The notes: generated from the sequence alone by a model not told the origin. A DNA stretch of 64,000 nt from Pseudoduganella lutea (GCF_004209755.1 NZ_CP035913.1:5084001-5148000), one strand, 5' to 3'; positions 1 through 8,153 are shown, numbered from the stretch's first letter. A program made the numbers and translations.

Positions 1-1
1 C

Positions 2-154
2 GCGCAGATCCTGTTTACATCCGGCTACGCGGAAGGCGTGCTGACGCATGAGGGCCGGATGGACCCGAGCATCAGCCTGCTGCCAAAGCCCTATAACCCG
101 GACGTGCTGAGCGCACGGATCCGGCATCTGCTGCGGCGGCGCAAGGCCGCCTGA
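2..154 (+). CDS. C-terminal end of a response-regulator receiver domain (probably hybrid histidine kinase), partial
   Basis: Only the last 50 codons are in the window, open at the left edge and ending at a TGA. The visible residues read ILFTSGYAEG, then LLPKPYNPDVLSARIRHLL. This matches the last third of a CheY-like receiver: the beta-4 strand with its switch Ser/Thr, then the conserved Lys-Pro before alpha-5. Receivers with a 'FTSGY' strand and no output domain after the KP motif are common at the C-terminus of hybrid sensor kinases, so that is the likely context. The kinase part lies outside the window. The divergent-tail arrangement with the response regulator at 191-649 does not imply co-transcription. 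Confidence 0.7.
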   Translation, partial: AQILFTSGYAEGVLTHEGRMDPSISLLPKPYNPDVLSARIRHLLRRRKAA

Positions 155-190
155 CCGGAACCCGGCAACCCCGGGAAAGAACGGTAGCGG

Positions 191-649
191 TCAGCCGATC
201 GGGCGCATGTAGCGCTGCGAGCCGGGTGGTGGTTCGTTCAGCACTGCCCAGAAGATGCCGAGGTCGGAGATCGCACGCACGAACTCCTTGAATTCGACCG
301 GCTTCACGACATAGGCATTCACATTCAACTCGTAGCTGCGGATCAGGTCCTGCTCCTCGCGCGACGAGGTCAGCATCACCACCGGCAGCGCCCGCAGGTC
401 GGGCGTAGTGCGGATCTCATTGAGCACTTCGAGCCCGTCCACCTTCGGCAGTTTCAGGTCGAGCAGCACGACGGCGGGGTTGCCTTTCTGCCGCTGCGCA
501 TATTCGCCCCGGCAGAACAGGTAATCCAGGGCTTCGGCACCGTCGCGAACGACGATCACCTCGTTGGCAAGCTGGCTCTTTTCCAGCGCGATCAGGGCCA
601 GTTCGAGGTCATGCGGATTGTCTTCCACGAGCAGGATGGGCTTTAGCAT
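191..649 (-). CDS. Single-domain response regulator paired with bacteriophytochrome (Rcp1-like)
   Basis: A 152-residue stand-alone receiver with no output domain. The acidic pocket is visible at E9-D10, the phospho-acceptor at D64 (VLLDLKLP), the switch Thr in VVMLTSS and the Lys in VVKPVEF. The long loop between beta-2 and beta-3 is typical of the Rcp1 class that accepts phosphate from phytochrome kinases. It starts 5 bases after the stop of the phytochrome gene on the same strand, so the two are almost certainly co-transcribed and form a kinase/regulator pair. The start is the ATG giving MLKPILLVEDN; the longer reading frame upstream only shadows the kinase gene. With no DNA-binding domain, the output is probably protein-protein signalling. 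No partner is identifiable here. Confidence 0.9.
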   Translation of the reverse strand: MLKPILLVEDNPHDLELALIALEKSQLANEVIVVRDGAEALDYLFCRGEYAQRQKGNPAVVLLDLKLPKVDGLEVLNEIRTTPDLRALPVVMLTSSREEQDLIRSYELNVNAYVVKPVEFKEFVRAISDLGIFWAVLNEPPPGSQRYMRPIG

Positions 650-654
650 ACGAT

Positions 655-2877
655 CTATAACGTGTTGGGAATGGAAAATGTAAAGGTGGCGCCCTGGCCG
701 GGCACCGCGGCGGCGGTGACGGCGCCGCCATGGCGTTCCACGATGCGGCGCACGTTGGCCAGGCCAATGCCGGTACCCTGGAAGTCTTCCATCCGGTGCA
801 GGCGCTGGAAGACGCCGAACAGCTTGTGCACGTAGTCCATGTTGAAGCCGATGCCATTGTCGGCCACCGTGAACACCGTCACGGCGGCTTCGCGCCGGCC
901 GTCGACGCGGATCACGGCGGGATCTTTCTTGCCCGTGAACTTGACCGCGTTGGACAACAGGTTGTAGAGCGCCAGCTGGAGGAACGTGGGATCGGCGACA
1001 ACCGGCGGCAGGTCGGCCACGTGCCACTCGACGCGGCGGTCGCCGGTATCGAGGGCCAGCTTGTCGATGCATGATTTCACCAGCTCGTTCATGTCGATGC
1101 GCACGGGGCGCAGCGAGGCGCGGCCCATCTGGGAAAAGCTCAGCAGGTCGTCGACGAGCTTGCCGGCCAGCCGTGCCGATTCCTTGATGTTGACGAGGAA
1201 GCGCTGCTGCTTTTCCGGCGAGCCGGTGCCGGCCGTTTCCAGCAGCAGGTCGGAAAAGCCGACGATGTGGCGCAGCGGCGCGCGCAGGTCGTGCGACACG
1301 GAATAGGAAAACGCCTCTAGCTCCTTGTTGGCGCGGCCCAGTTCCTCGGCCAGTTCGGCCATCTGCTCGGCGCGCTCCAGCGCGATGCCCAGCAGCGCCG
1401 TGCGAAATTCCAGCGCCATCTCGATTTCGCCCGGGTGCCACGGCGCGGCGGTGCCATGCACCGTTTCGCGCCATGACGCAAAGCTGGTGCGGGGACTGAG
1501 CTGCGTCGGCGCGCCGGGTGCCGCTTCCTTGGCGTGGGGGTTCCCGGCCCAGTCGATCGTGTACACGAACTCCGGGCGGAACCACAGCAGGTAATGCTTG
1601 TGGATGCGCGAGATCGGCATCGCCAGCAAGCCGCTGGCACTTTGCCGATAGGCCCCGGCGGGCGGGAATTCGGCGGCCAGCCGGTCGGTGTGATACAGGT
1701 CTTCATGCGTGTTCACCTGCAGCCAGCCGATCAGTTCGCGCAGCTGCGCCTCGTCCGGCGTGTCGCCATAGCTGACGATGCGGTCGTCGACGATGATCGC
1801 GGCGCCGCCGGCGCGCGCGAAATGCAGCAGCTGCGGGAAGACGCTGCCCATGTTCTCGATGAAGTTGGCGCCCTGCGTGAGCCCCGCCAGCACCGACACC
1901 ATGATGCGCCGCACTTCCAGCCGGAACTGCAGTTCGTCGCGCACTTCCCGGCTCTCCACGCGCAACGCCAGGATCTGCCCCAGCTGTTCGCAGGCGGTGC
2001 GCTTGTCGAAGGCCACGTGGCAGGGCGCCGCATTGTGGCAGGAGATCAGCCCCCACAGCTCGCCCTTGACCATCAGGGACACGGACATCGACGCGAGCGT
2101 GCCCATGTTGCGCATGTATTGCAGGTGCACCGGCGACACGCTGCGCAGTGCCGCGAACGACAGGTCGTTCGGTGTGCCGGTCAGCGGATTGTCGGGCGGG
2201 ACCAGCCGGGCAGGGGCATAGTTCGCATCGTGGATCAGCCGGATGCGGTTGGCCGCATACAGCTCCCTGGCCTGGCGGGGAATGTCGGACGCGGGAAAGC
2301 GCTGGCCGAGGCACGCGGGCAGCACGCCGTCATTACTCTCGGCGAACACGTGTCCGTGGCCTTCGGCATCGAACTTGTAGACGAGCACCCGGTTGAAGCC
2401 GGTCACGGCGCGGATCTCGTCCGCCGCACGGGCACCCATCGACGCCACCGAGTCGGTATCGTCCAGCTGCTGCAGGAAATTGCCGACCAGCGGATACAGG
2501 TGGCGGAAGTCGGCCGCGCCGGCGCGTTGCACGGCTTCGAATTCCAGCAAGAGCAGCGCATCGTGGCGATGCACCAGCACGTCGAAGGCCCTGTCCGCCA
2601 GCCGCACGGTGGCCGCGAACGATGGCCGCTCGCCGGCGCCCGGCAGTTCCGGCGCCAGCATGCCTGCCGCTTCGGCGCCGAGAATGTCCGCCAGCGTGCG
2701 CCCCAGCGCGGCCGCCGGGGCCAGGCCCAGATGGCGCTCGATGTTCTCGCTCACTTGCACGATGAAACCTTCCGGCGACAGCGCCAGCAGGCAGCCGTGC
2801 GGCTGGATGCTGCCCGGCATGCGGATCGCTTCCCGGTCGCAACTGCCGAGGTCTATCGGAGGACTCGCTTGTGTCAT
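655..2877 (-). CDS. bphP: Bacteriophytochrome histidine kinase (PAS-GAF-PHY-HisKA-HATPase)
   Basis: A 740-residue red/far-red light sensor kinase. The N-terminus carries Cys13 just before the PAS signature IRMPGSIQPHG, the position where bacteriophytochromes attach biliverdin. The GAF domain shows the PASDIP motif and RLIHD. The PHY tongue is present as PRTSF then WRETVHG. The C-terminal kinase has the H-box SYSVSHDLRAPL and an HATPase with DNGIGF and GTGIGL boxes, ending near residue 740. The order and length fit the classical photosensory-kinase family. Start at ATG 2877; no strong ribosome site is seen. The cognate regulator is directly downstream. No heme oxygenase (bphO) for chromophore synthesis is next to it. 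Light-controlled behaviour is inferred from family knowledge only. Confidence 0.93.
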   Translation of the reverse strand: MTQASPPIDLGSCDREAIRMPGSIQPHGCLLALSPEGFIVQVSENIERHLGLAPAAALGRTLADILGAEAAGMLAPELPGAGERPSFAATVRLADRAFDVLVHRHDALLLLEFEAVQRAGAADFRHLYPLVGNFLQQLDDTDSVASMGARAADEIRAVTGFNRVLVYKFDAEGHGHVFAESNDGVLPACLGQRFPASDIPRQARELYAANRIRLIHDANYAPARLVPPDNPLTGTPNDLSFAALRSVSPVHLQYMRNMGTLASMSVSLMVKGELWGLISCHNAAPCHVAFDKRTACEQLGQILALRVESREVRDELQFRLEVRRIMVSVLAGLTQGANFIENMGSVFPQLLHFARAGGAAIIVDDRIVSYGDTPDEAQLRELIGWLQVNTHEDLYHTDRLAAEFPPAGAYRQSASGLLAMPISRIHKHYLLWFRPEFVYTIDWAGNPHAKEAAPGAPTQLSPRTSFASWRETVHGTAAPWHPGEIEMALEFRTALLGIALERAEQMAELAEELGRANKELEAFSYSVSHDLRAPLRHIVGFSDLLLETAGTGSPEKQQRFLVNIKESARLAGKLVDDLLSFSQMGRASLRPVRIDMNELVKSCIDKLALDTGDRRVEWHVADLPPVVADPTFLQLALYNLLSNAVKFTGKKDPAVIRVDGRREAAVTVFTVADNGIGFNMDYVHKLFGVFQRLHRMEDFQGTGIGLANVRRIVERHGGAVTAAAVPGQGATFTFSIPNTL

Positions 2878-2938
2878 GGACAGAATTTTACCGGCAAACG
2901 GGCCGGACTGCGCAATACCAACACGGTACGGAGGCGGT

Positions 2939-3610
2939 TCAACGCACGCTCTGCAACAGGAACGAGGGCTGGCCGCAACTCTTTTGCGAACCCTTGATCT
3001 CGGCGTCGCCACAGCTGCGCGACGTGCCATCCTTGCGGTAGCAGACGCGGATCTCGCGCAGGAACCGCCCCGCGCCGCCGCAGAACGGTACGATCGCATT
3101 CCCGGCCAGCCGCGGATTGGCGGCGCGGAACGCATCCTGGAACTGCGCCATCGTCACGCGCACGGGCTGCTCCGGCGCCCGGTAAGCGGCGGGCACCACC
3201 ACGCTCTCCTTGAGCTTCGCCGACAGCGCCAGGTACTGTTCCGCCGACAGCCCGGAGCAGGTGCCGTGCTTCTTCCATTCGTGCCCGATCAGCTTGGGCG
3301 ACGGGTAGATGGCCTCGTACTTGCGGCGCAGGTGATCCGGCATCGGCTCGCGCGAGCAGTTCTGGGGATAGCCTTTTTCATATTGCGGCCACAGGCCGTG
3401 CAGCACGAAGCCGAGCCGGCGGCCACTGCCGCACTGGTTCGGGTCGCGCCCGCCATTGGTGGCGCAATAGGACGGCGACCACGACAGGGCCAGCGCGTAG
3501 TAGTCGAATTCGCCCGGTTCGCCCACGCTCTTGTTCCTGGCGGCGTGCGCGCCGCCGCACAGCAGGGCGGCCAGCAGCAGGGTGGTGCGGGTGATGGTCT
3601 TGGTCAGCAT
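2939..3610 (-). CDS. Ribonuclease T2 family protein, secreted
   Basis: A 223-residue protein with a signal peptide (basic start MLTKTITR, hydrophobic stretch, cleavage near GGAHA). Both conserved active-site segments of RNase T2 are present: CAS I as LHGLWPQ and CAS II as HEWKKHGTC, each with its catalytic His, plus the YALALSWSPSYC strand. Several Cys residues could form the family's disulfides. The predicted role is endonucleolytic cleavage of single-stranded RNA to 3'-nucleotides in the periplasm or outside the cell, as in E. coli RNase I. It starts 22 bases after kynA on the same strand, so it may be read through from the kyn operon. No functional link to kynurenine is known to me. Confidence 0.93.
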   Translation of the reverse strand: MLTKTITRTTLLLAALLCGGAHAARNKSVGEPGEFDYYALALSWSPSYCATNGGRDPNQCGSGRRLGFVLHGLWPQYEKGYPQNCSREPMPDHLRRKYEAIYPSPKLIGHEWKKHGTCSGLSAEQYLALSAKLKESVVVPAAYRAPEQPVRVTMAQFQDAFRAANPRLAGNAIVPFCGGAGRFLREIRVCYRKDGTSRSCGDAEIKGSQKSCGQPSFLLQSVR

Positions 3611-3632
3611 GGTTGTGGAAATCCTGGATCGT

Positions 3633-4469
3633 TTACAGTTCGGTGCGCAGCGCGAACAGCTCGGGGAACAGCACCACGTCGAGCATCTTGCGCAGGTAGC
3701 TCACGCCCGCCGTGCCGCCGGTGCCCGTCTTGAAGCCGATGATGCGTTCGACGGTCGTCACGTGCCGGAAGCGCCAGAAGCGGAATGCCGTTTCCAGGTC
3801 CACCAGCTTTTCGGCCAGCTCGTACAGGGCCCAGTGCTTCGACGGGTCGCGGTACACCGCCAGCCACGCCGCCTTCACGGAATCGTCGGCCACCGTCGGC
3901 AGCGTGGGGTCGACGCCCAGCCGGGCGCTTGAGACGGGCAGGCCGTTGCGGGCCAGCAGCCGGATCGCCTCGTCGTACAGGGAAGGCGCGTGCAGCGCGC
4001 GGTGCAGGATCTCGTGGGTGGCCGGCGTGGCCTCGTGCACGGTCAGCAACTGCGCATTCTTGTTACCGAGGATAAACTCGATCTCGCGGTACTGGTACGA
4101 CTGGAAGCCGGAGGACGCCCCCAGGTAGGGCCGGATCGCCGTGTACTCGGGCGGCGTCATTGTTGCCAGCACGTCCCAGGCATGTACCAGCTGGTCCATG
4201 ATGCGCGCGACGCGGGCCAGCATCTTGAACGCGGGCGGCAGGTCGTCGCCGCGCAGGTGCTCGCGCACCGCGTGCATCTCGTGCAGCATCAGCTTCATCC
4301 ACAGTTCGCTCGTCTGGTGCTGCACGATGAACAGCAGTTCGTTGTGGTTCGGCGACAGCGGGTGCTGCGCGGTCAGGATCTGTTCCAGGCCGAGATAATC
4401 GCCGTAGCTCATCGACTTTGAAAAATCCATCTGCGCGCCGTGCCACTGCGCGTTCTTTTCTTCGCTCAT
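3633..4469 (-). CDS. kynA: Tryptophan 2,3-dioxygenase
   Basis: A 278-residue heme enzyme that opens the indole ring of L-tryptophan to give N-formyl-kynurenine, the first step of the kynurenine pathway. Family blocks are visible: [13 protein letters not shown] near the start, [14 protein letters not shown] in the active site, [17 protein letters not shown], and [22 protein letters not shown] near the end, which carries the proximal heme His. Length is normal for bacterial enzymes. It lies 10 bases downstream of kynU in the same orientation, so the two form one transcript. The formamidase step (kynB) is not encoded beside them. Confidence 0.97.
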   Translation of the reverse strand: MSEEKNAQWHGAQMDFSKSMSYGDYLGLEQILTAQHPLSPNHNELLFIVQHQTSELWMKLMLHEMHAVREHLRGDDLPPAFKMLARVARIMDQLVHAWDVLATMTPPEYTAIRPYLGASSGFQSYQYREIEFILGNKNAQLLTVHEATPATHEILHRALHAPSLYDEAIRLLARNGLPVSSARLGVDPTLPTVADDSVKAAWLAVYRDPSKHWALYELAEKLVDLETAFRFWRFRHVTTVERIIGFKTGTGGTAGVSYLRKMLDVVLFPELFALRTEL

Positions 4470-4479
4470 CGCGGGTCCC

Positions 4480-5724
4480 TCAGGTTACCGTGCCGCGCGC
4501 GGCGTTCACGTCGTAGGCGTTGTCGTCGAGGATGTGCTTGAGGATCTCCACCGCATCCCAGACCTCGGCAAAGCTGGTGTACACGGGCGTGAAGCCGAAG
4601 CGCATGATGTGCGGCTCGCGGTAGTCGCCGACCACGCCGCGCGCGATCAGCGCCTGCATCACCGCGTAGCCATGCGGATGGGTGAAGCTGACGTGGCTGC
4701 CGCGCCGGGCATGGTCGCGCGGCGTCACGAGGCCGAGCGGGTGGCCGGCGCAGCGCTCCTCGACCAGCGCGATGAACAGGTCCGTCAGCGCCAGCGACTT
4801 GGCGCGCAGCGCCGCCATGTCCGTCTGCGCGAACACGTCGAGGCCGCACTCGACGAGTGCCAGCGACACCACGGGCTGGGTGCCGCACAGCGCGCGGCCG
4901 ATGCCGGCGCACGGCGCGAACGACGGCGCCATCGCGAATGGCGTGGCATGGCCCCACCAACCGGACAGCGGTTGCATGAACGCTCCCTGGTGCCGCTCGG
5001 GCACCCAGATGAAGGCGGGCGCGCCGGGGCCGCCGTTCAGGTATTTATAGGTGCAGCCAACGGCGAAGTCGGCGTTCGCGCCGTGCAGGTCGACCGGCAC
5101 CGCGCCGGCCGAATGGGCCAGGTCCCACACTGTCAGTGCGCCATGTTCGTGGGCGAGCGCCGTCAGCGCGGCCATGTCATGCATGTGGCCGGTGCGGTAA
5201 TTCACGTGCGTCAGCAGCAGCACGGCCGTGTCGGGGCCGAGCGCGGCCGGAATGTCTTCCGGGCTGTCCACCAGGCGCACGGTGTGCCCGCGCCGCAGCC
5301 AGCCGGCCAGGCCTTCGGCCATATAGATATCGGTGGGGAAATTGCTGCGCTCCGTCACGATCGTCGTGCGGCATGGGTCGGCGGCCTGCATGGCCACCGC
5401 GCCGGCCAGTGCCTTGAACAGGTTGACCGACGTGGTATCCGTGACGGCCACTTCGCCCGGCAGTGCGCCGATCAGTGGCGCCAGCTTGCCGCCCAGCCGT
5501 TTCGGCATGTCGAACCAGCCGGCCGTGTTCCAGCTGGTGATCAGGTCGGTGCCCCATTCGCGGGCAATCACATCGGCCGCGCGGGCCAGCGCCGCTTTCG
5601 GGCGCGCGCCCAGCGAATTGCCATCCAAATAGATGATGCCGGCAGGCAGGTCGAAGCTGTCGCGCAGCGGTGCCAGCGGATCGGCGGCATCGCGTGCCAC
5701 GCAATCGGTGCGGGAGATATCCAT
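4480..5724 (-). CDS. kynU: Kynureninase
   Basis: A 414-residue PLP-dependent enzyme that splits L-kynurenine into anthranilate and alanine. Landmarks: YLDGNSLGA near residue 32, [23 protein letters not shown], the Asp of [11 protein letters not shown], the PLP lysine in [16 protein letters not shown], and the C-terminal [11 protein letters not shown]. Fold type I, cytosolic. It is the first gene of a kynU-kynA(-RNase T2) transcript running leftward from the AT-rich intergenic region. The three 15 bp direct repeats 137 bases upstream of its start could be its control site, shared with or instead of flhDC. No KynR-type Lrp regulator is adjacent. Confidence 0.97.
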   Translation of the reverse strand: MDISRTDCVARDAADPLAPLRDSFDLPAGIIYLDGNSLGARPKAALARAADVIAREWGTDLITSWNTAGWFDMPKRLGGKLAPLIGALPGEVAVTDTTSVNLFKALAGAVAMQAADPCRTTIVTERSNFPTDIYMAEGLAGWLRRGHTVRLVDSPEDIPAALGPDTAVLLLTHVNYRTGHMHDMAALTALAHEHGALTVWDLAHSAGAVPVDLHGANADFAVGCTYKYLNGGPGAPAFIWVPERHQGAFMQPLSGWWGHATPFAMAPSFAPCAGIGRALCGTQPVVSLALVECGLDVFAQTDMAALRAKSLALTDLFIALVEERCAGHPLGLVTPRDHARRGSHVSFTHPHGYAVMQALIARGVVGDYREPHIMRFGFTPVYTSFAEVWDAVEILKHILDDNAYDVNAARGTVT

Positions 5725-5860
5725 GCTTGCTCTCGTATCAGGTCGTCCGTCGGACGAAGGCGGGAGTGTAGCACGGCAGGGATGTCATATCGGCATCGCG
5801 TTATGTTCGCCATTTCAGAGATTATTGGCGAACCGACATTGATAAAGTTATATGTGAATG

Positions 5861-5901
5861 AATGACAATTGAATAAATGACAGTTGAGTGAATGTCAATT
5901 G
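5861..5901. repeat. Three direct repeats of AATGACAATTG with exact 15 bp period
   Basis: Copies at 5861-5871 (AATGACAATTG), 5876-5886 (AATGACAGTTG) and 5891-5901 (AATGTCAATTG), each one base off the consensus at most. The 15 bp spacing places alternate copies on the same face of the helix. The layout resembles an operator for a multimeric regulator. It sits between the kynU start and the flagellar promoters, so the target gene is not certain. Confidence 0.6.
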
Positions 5902-5957
5902 CTAAAAGAGCCAGCAAAAGTGCGTAAAGAAATCTACAAATTTTTTAAAAGAATTCC

Positions 5958-5984
5958 TAAAGTTCCCGGCCGACCTGCCGTTAC
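5958..5984 (+). promoter_or_regulatory. Sigma-28 (FliA)-type promoter, upstream copy
   Basis: TAAAGTTC at 5958-5965, an 11-base spacer, then GCCGTTAC at 5977-5984. The established enterobacterial FliA consensus is TAAAGTTT-N11-GCCGATAA, so spacing is exact and 14 of 16 positions match. It points toward flhD, 366 bases downstream. It belongs to a module repeated 109 bp further on. Confidence 0.7.
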
Positions 5985-6066
5985 CCCATCCAGATATCCG
6001 GAAAAGCGCCTTTGTTCGTTGCATTGGATGACAGGAAAAAATTCTAAAATTTTTTGCTGATCACCC

Positions 6067-6093
6067 TAAAGTTTCCAGAACGGCTGCCGTTAC
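6067..6093 (+). promoter_or_regulatory. Sigma-28 (FliA)-type promoter, downstream copy
   Basis: TAAAGTTT at 6067-6074, an 11-base spacer, then GCCGTTAC at 6086-6093. The -35 element is a perfect FliA match and the -10 differs at two positions. It lies exactly 109 bp after the first copy. Shared flanks (AAATTTTTT at 5938 and 6047; AAAAGCG at 6002 and 6111) keep the same offset. It is 257 bases upstream of the flhD start. Confidence 0.75.
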
Positions 6094-6184
6094 CGGTTCA
6101 GATGTCGCTAAAAAGCGTCAGCCCGGCATCTTTTTACTGGTGGGATGCAAGGTGTTTTTCGCCCGCCACAACAATCCGCAAAGC

Positions 6185-6247
6185 CGCGCCAGCACTGGCG
6201 CGCCGCCATGACCGCCCTGCGTTTGTCAGACAAACGCTGACAGGGCG
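6185..6247 (+). promoter_or_regulatory. Two strong hairpins in the presumed flhDC leader
   Basis: Hairpin 1: CGCGCCAG (6185-6192) pairs with CTGGCGCG (6195-6202). Hairpin 2: an outer stem CGCCCTG (6213-6219) with CAGGGCG (6241-6247) encloses a perfect inner stem CGTTTGTC / GACAAACG (6220-6236). There is no T-run after them, so they are not a standard terminator. Lying between the promoters and flhD, they may be a structured 5' leader or part of a small RNA. The function is inference. Confidence 0.5.
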
Positions 6248-6349
6248 CGCTCGCTATTTCCCTACCTCAAATACAGACGGCTGCCTCTTCTCGTGCTCGG
6301 GGCCCTACAGCAGAATGTGTCTCAACGGAAACGCTTTGAGGAGCACACA

Positions 6350-6667
6350 ATGACTGCGAACGACATGATGGCCGAGATCCGCGACGCGAATCTCTCCTAC
6401 CTGATGCTGGCCCAGCAGATGATCCGCGCGGACAAGGTCACTGCGATCTTCCGCCTGGGCATCTCCACCGACATCGCCGACCTGATCGAAGGCATGAGCA
6501 ACGCTCAGATCCTGAAACTGGCAGGCGGCAACATGATGCTGGCCCGCTTCCGCTTCGACGACAGCGCCATCCTGGGCATGCTGACCAATTACAACAAGGA
6601 CCGCTCGCTGGCCCAGTCGCACGCGGCGATCCTGATGGCTGGACAGGGCGTCGAAGAAATCGCCTGA
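6350..6667 (+). CDS. flhD: Flagellar master regulator subunit FlhD
   Basis: A 105-residue protein matching FlhD over its whole length: LSYLMLAQQMIRADKVTAIFRLGI near residue 15, then the helical dimer core and LARFRFDD. With FlhC it forms the hexameric activator that turns on class II flagellar genes with sigma-70. The start at ATG 6350 is set by the GAGGAG ribosome site 7 bases upstream and gives the usual MTANDMMAEIRD beginning; a longer in-frame start at 6293 is rejected. flhC follows 39 bases later. Promoters for it appear to be in the 600 bp leader, including two FliA-type sites, which is unusual for a master regulator. Confidence 0.96.
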   Translation: MTANDMMAEIRDANLSYLMLAQQMIRADKVTAIFRLGISTDIADLIEGMSNAQILKLAGGNMMLARFRFDDSAILGMLTNYNKDRSLAQSHAAILMAGQGVEEIA

Positions 6668-6706
6668 GCGCTACACTGCGGACACGAGACGGACGGGAGC
6701 GGGAAC

Positions 6707-7258
6707 ATGAGTAATGCCGGGAAAAAAAGCGTGGTCACGGAAGCACAGGAAATCGGGCTTGCCATCGAGCTGATCAACCTGGGCGCGCGGCTGCAGTTGC
6801 TGGAATCGGAAGTATCGCTGTCGCGCGAGCGCCTGCTGAAGCTGTACAAGGAATTGAAGGGCGTGTCGCCGCCGAAAGGCATGCTGCCGTTTTCCACCGA
6901 CTGGTTCCTGACCTGGCAACCGAACATCCATGCTTCGCTGTTCATCAACATCCACGACTTCCTCGTGCAGCACGCCGGCGCCACCGGCATCCGCGCCGTG
7001 ATGAAGGCTTACCAGCTGTACCTGGAGCAGATGCCGCCGGCGCCGGGCGAAGAGCCGCTGCTGTCGCTGACGCGGGCGTGGACCCTCGTGCGCTTTTTCG
7101 GCAGCCGCATGCTCGAACTGAAGGCTTGCAGGAAATGCCAGGGCAAGTTCGTCGTCAACGGCATGGACCTGAACGGCGATTACCACTGCGGCCTGTGCCA
7201 CATGCCTTCGCGGGCCGGCAAGACCCGCAAAGCCAAAGAAGAGTCCCTCACCGCGTGA
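6707..7258 (+). CDS. flhC: Flagellar master regulator subunit FlhC
   Basis: A 183-residue DNA-binding partner of FlhD. The central part (RAWTLVRFFGSRMLELKACRKC) and the four-cysteine zinc site (CRKC ... CGLC, around residues 135-160) are those of FlhC. The C-terminal tail is basic, typical for the family. Co-transcribed with flhD. Downstream lies an unusual methyltransferase gene before motA, rather than motA directly. Confidence 0.96.
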   Translation: MSNAGKKSVVTEAQEIGLAIELINLGARLQLLESEVSLSRERLLKLYKELKGVSPPKGMLPFSTDWFLTWQPNIHASLFINIHDFLVQHAGATGIRAVMKAYQLYLEQMPPAPGEEPLLSLTRAWTLVRFFGSRMLELKACRKCQGKFVVNGMDLNGDYHCGLCHMPSRAGKTRKAKEESLTA

Positions 7259-7298
7259 CCTTCCTCTACCGTTCCGTGACGGAAAGCCGGGGTGGCGC

Positions 7299-8063
7299 AT
7301 GACGCCAGCCCGGCTTTTTCGTTTGCCGGCCGTGCGCGCGCTGCTGGCGCAGCTCGTGGCTCTGGTGCCCACCGCCGCACTGGCGGTCGCGCTCGACACC
7401 TTCGGCCGCGGCCCCACCTTGCTGGAGGCCGCCGCGCTGCAGGGCGCCATGGCCATGCTGATTACGTGGAGAATCGGCCTGGCACCGTGGTGGCGCATCA
7501 TCCAGCTGCTGTTTCCCGTCGCACTGCTGGCGGCGCTGGGGCTGCAACTGCCGCCGGTGCTGTTCCTCGTGGTATTCGTCGTGTTGCTGGGCTGGTACTG
7601 GTCCACGTTTCGCACCCAGGTGCCGTACTTTCCATCCAATCCGGCCGTCTGGCGTGCCGTCGAGTCCCTGCTGCCGGCCCGGCCCGGGGTGCGGGTGATC
7701 GATGTCGGCAGCGGGCTGGGCGGCTTCACGCTGCACCTGGCGCGGGCCCGGCCGGATGCCGACTGCACCGGCATCGAGCTGGCGCCCGTGCCCTGGCTGT
7801 ATTCGAACTGGCGCGCCCGATTTACCAAAAGCCGCGCACGATTCATCCGCGGCGATTATGAAAAGATTCATTTCGGCGATTATGACGTGGTCTTTGCTTA
7901 TTTATCACCGGCGGTCATGTCGGGCTTATTCGACAAGGCGCGGCGCGAAATGAAAGTTGGCAGTCTGTTAGTGAGTTATGAATTCACTATCCCTGGTTTC
8001 AAACCGGACAAGACCATCCATACCACAGAGGGAGCACCACTACTATTTGTTTGGGTGTTTTGA
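7299..8063 (+). CDS. Membrane-anchored class I SAM-dependent methyltransferase
   Basis: A 254-residue protein. The first ~100 residues are very hydrophobic with about four membrane-spanning stretches (for example LVALVPTAALAVAL and VLFLVVFVVLLGWYW). The cytosolic domain has the SAM-binding motif VIDVGSGLGGFTLHLA from residue ~133, an acidic ribose-binding residue in GIELAP, and a post-motif strand YDVVFAYLSP. The substrate is not recognised. It lies 40 bases after flhC and before motA, same strand, so it may be expressed with the motility genes. The last 200 bases are noticeably richer in A+T than the rest, which might mark a junction. The methyltransferase fold is secure; a role in motility is only suggested by position. 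Confidence 0.8.
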   Translation: MTPARLFRLPAVRALLAQLVALVPTAALAVALDTFGRGPTLLEAAALQGAMAMLITWRIGLAPWWRIIQLLFPVALLAALGLQLPPVLFLVVFVVLLGWYWSTFRTQVPYFPSNPAVWRAVESLLPARPGVRVIDVGSGLGGFTLHLARARPDADCTGIELAPVPWLYSNWRARFTKSRARFIRGDYEKIHFGDYDVVFAYLSPAVMSGLFDKARREMKVGSLLVSYEFTIPGFKPDKTIHTTEGAPLLFVWVF

Positions 8064-8153
8064 TTGGCTTTCTCTTGCGAGCCCGTCTTTCTCACGCTAT
8101 TGTAGTTCCTTGTGGAATTATTTCGCTGTGCTTCTTTATAGGAGATTGCAGGC

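Larger units (their letters stand above)
5725..6349. other. AT-rich intergenic control region between kynU and flhD (no gene seen)
   Basis: About 625 bases with no credible coding region; a 99-codon reading frame at 6054-6353 has no protein character and runs over the flhD start. It separates the divergent kyn and flhDC units and is clearly richer in A+T than the genes around it. From left to right it holds three 15 bp direct repeats, two sigma-28-like promoters in a duplicated 109 bp module, and a pair of strong hairpins. Each is listed separately. Confidence 0.8.

Noticed and set aside
6054..6353. A 99-codon frame in the kynU-flhD gap
   Set aside because: It spans promoter motifs and hairpins, has no ribosome site and overlaps the flhD start.
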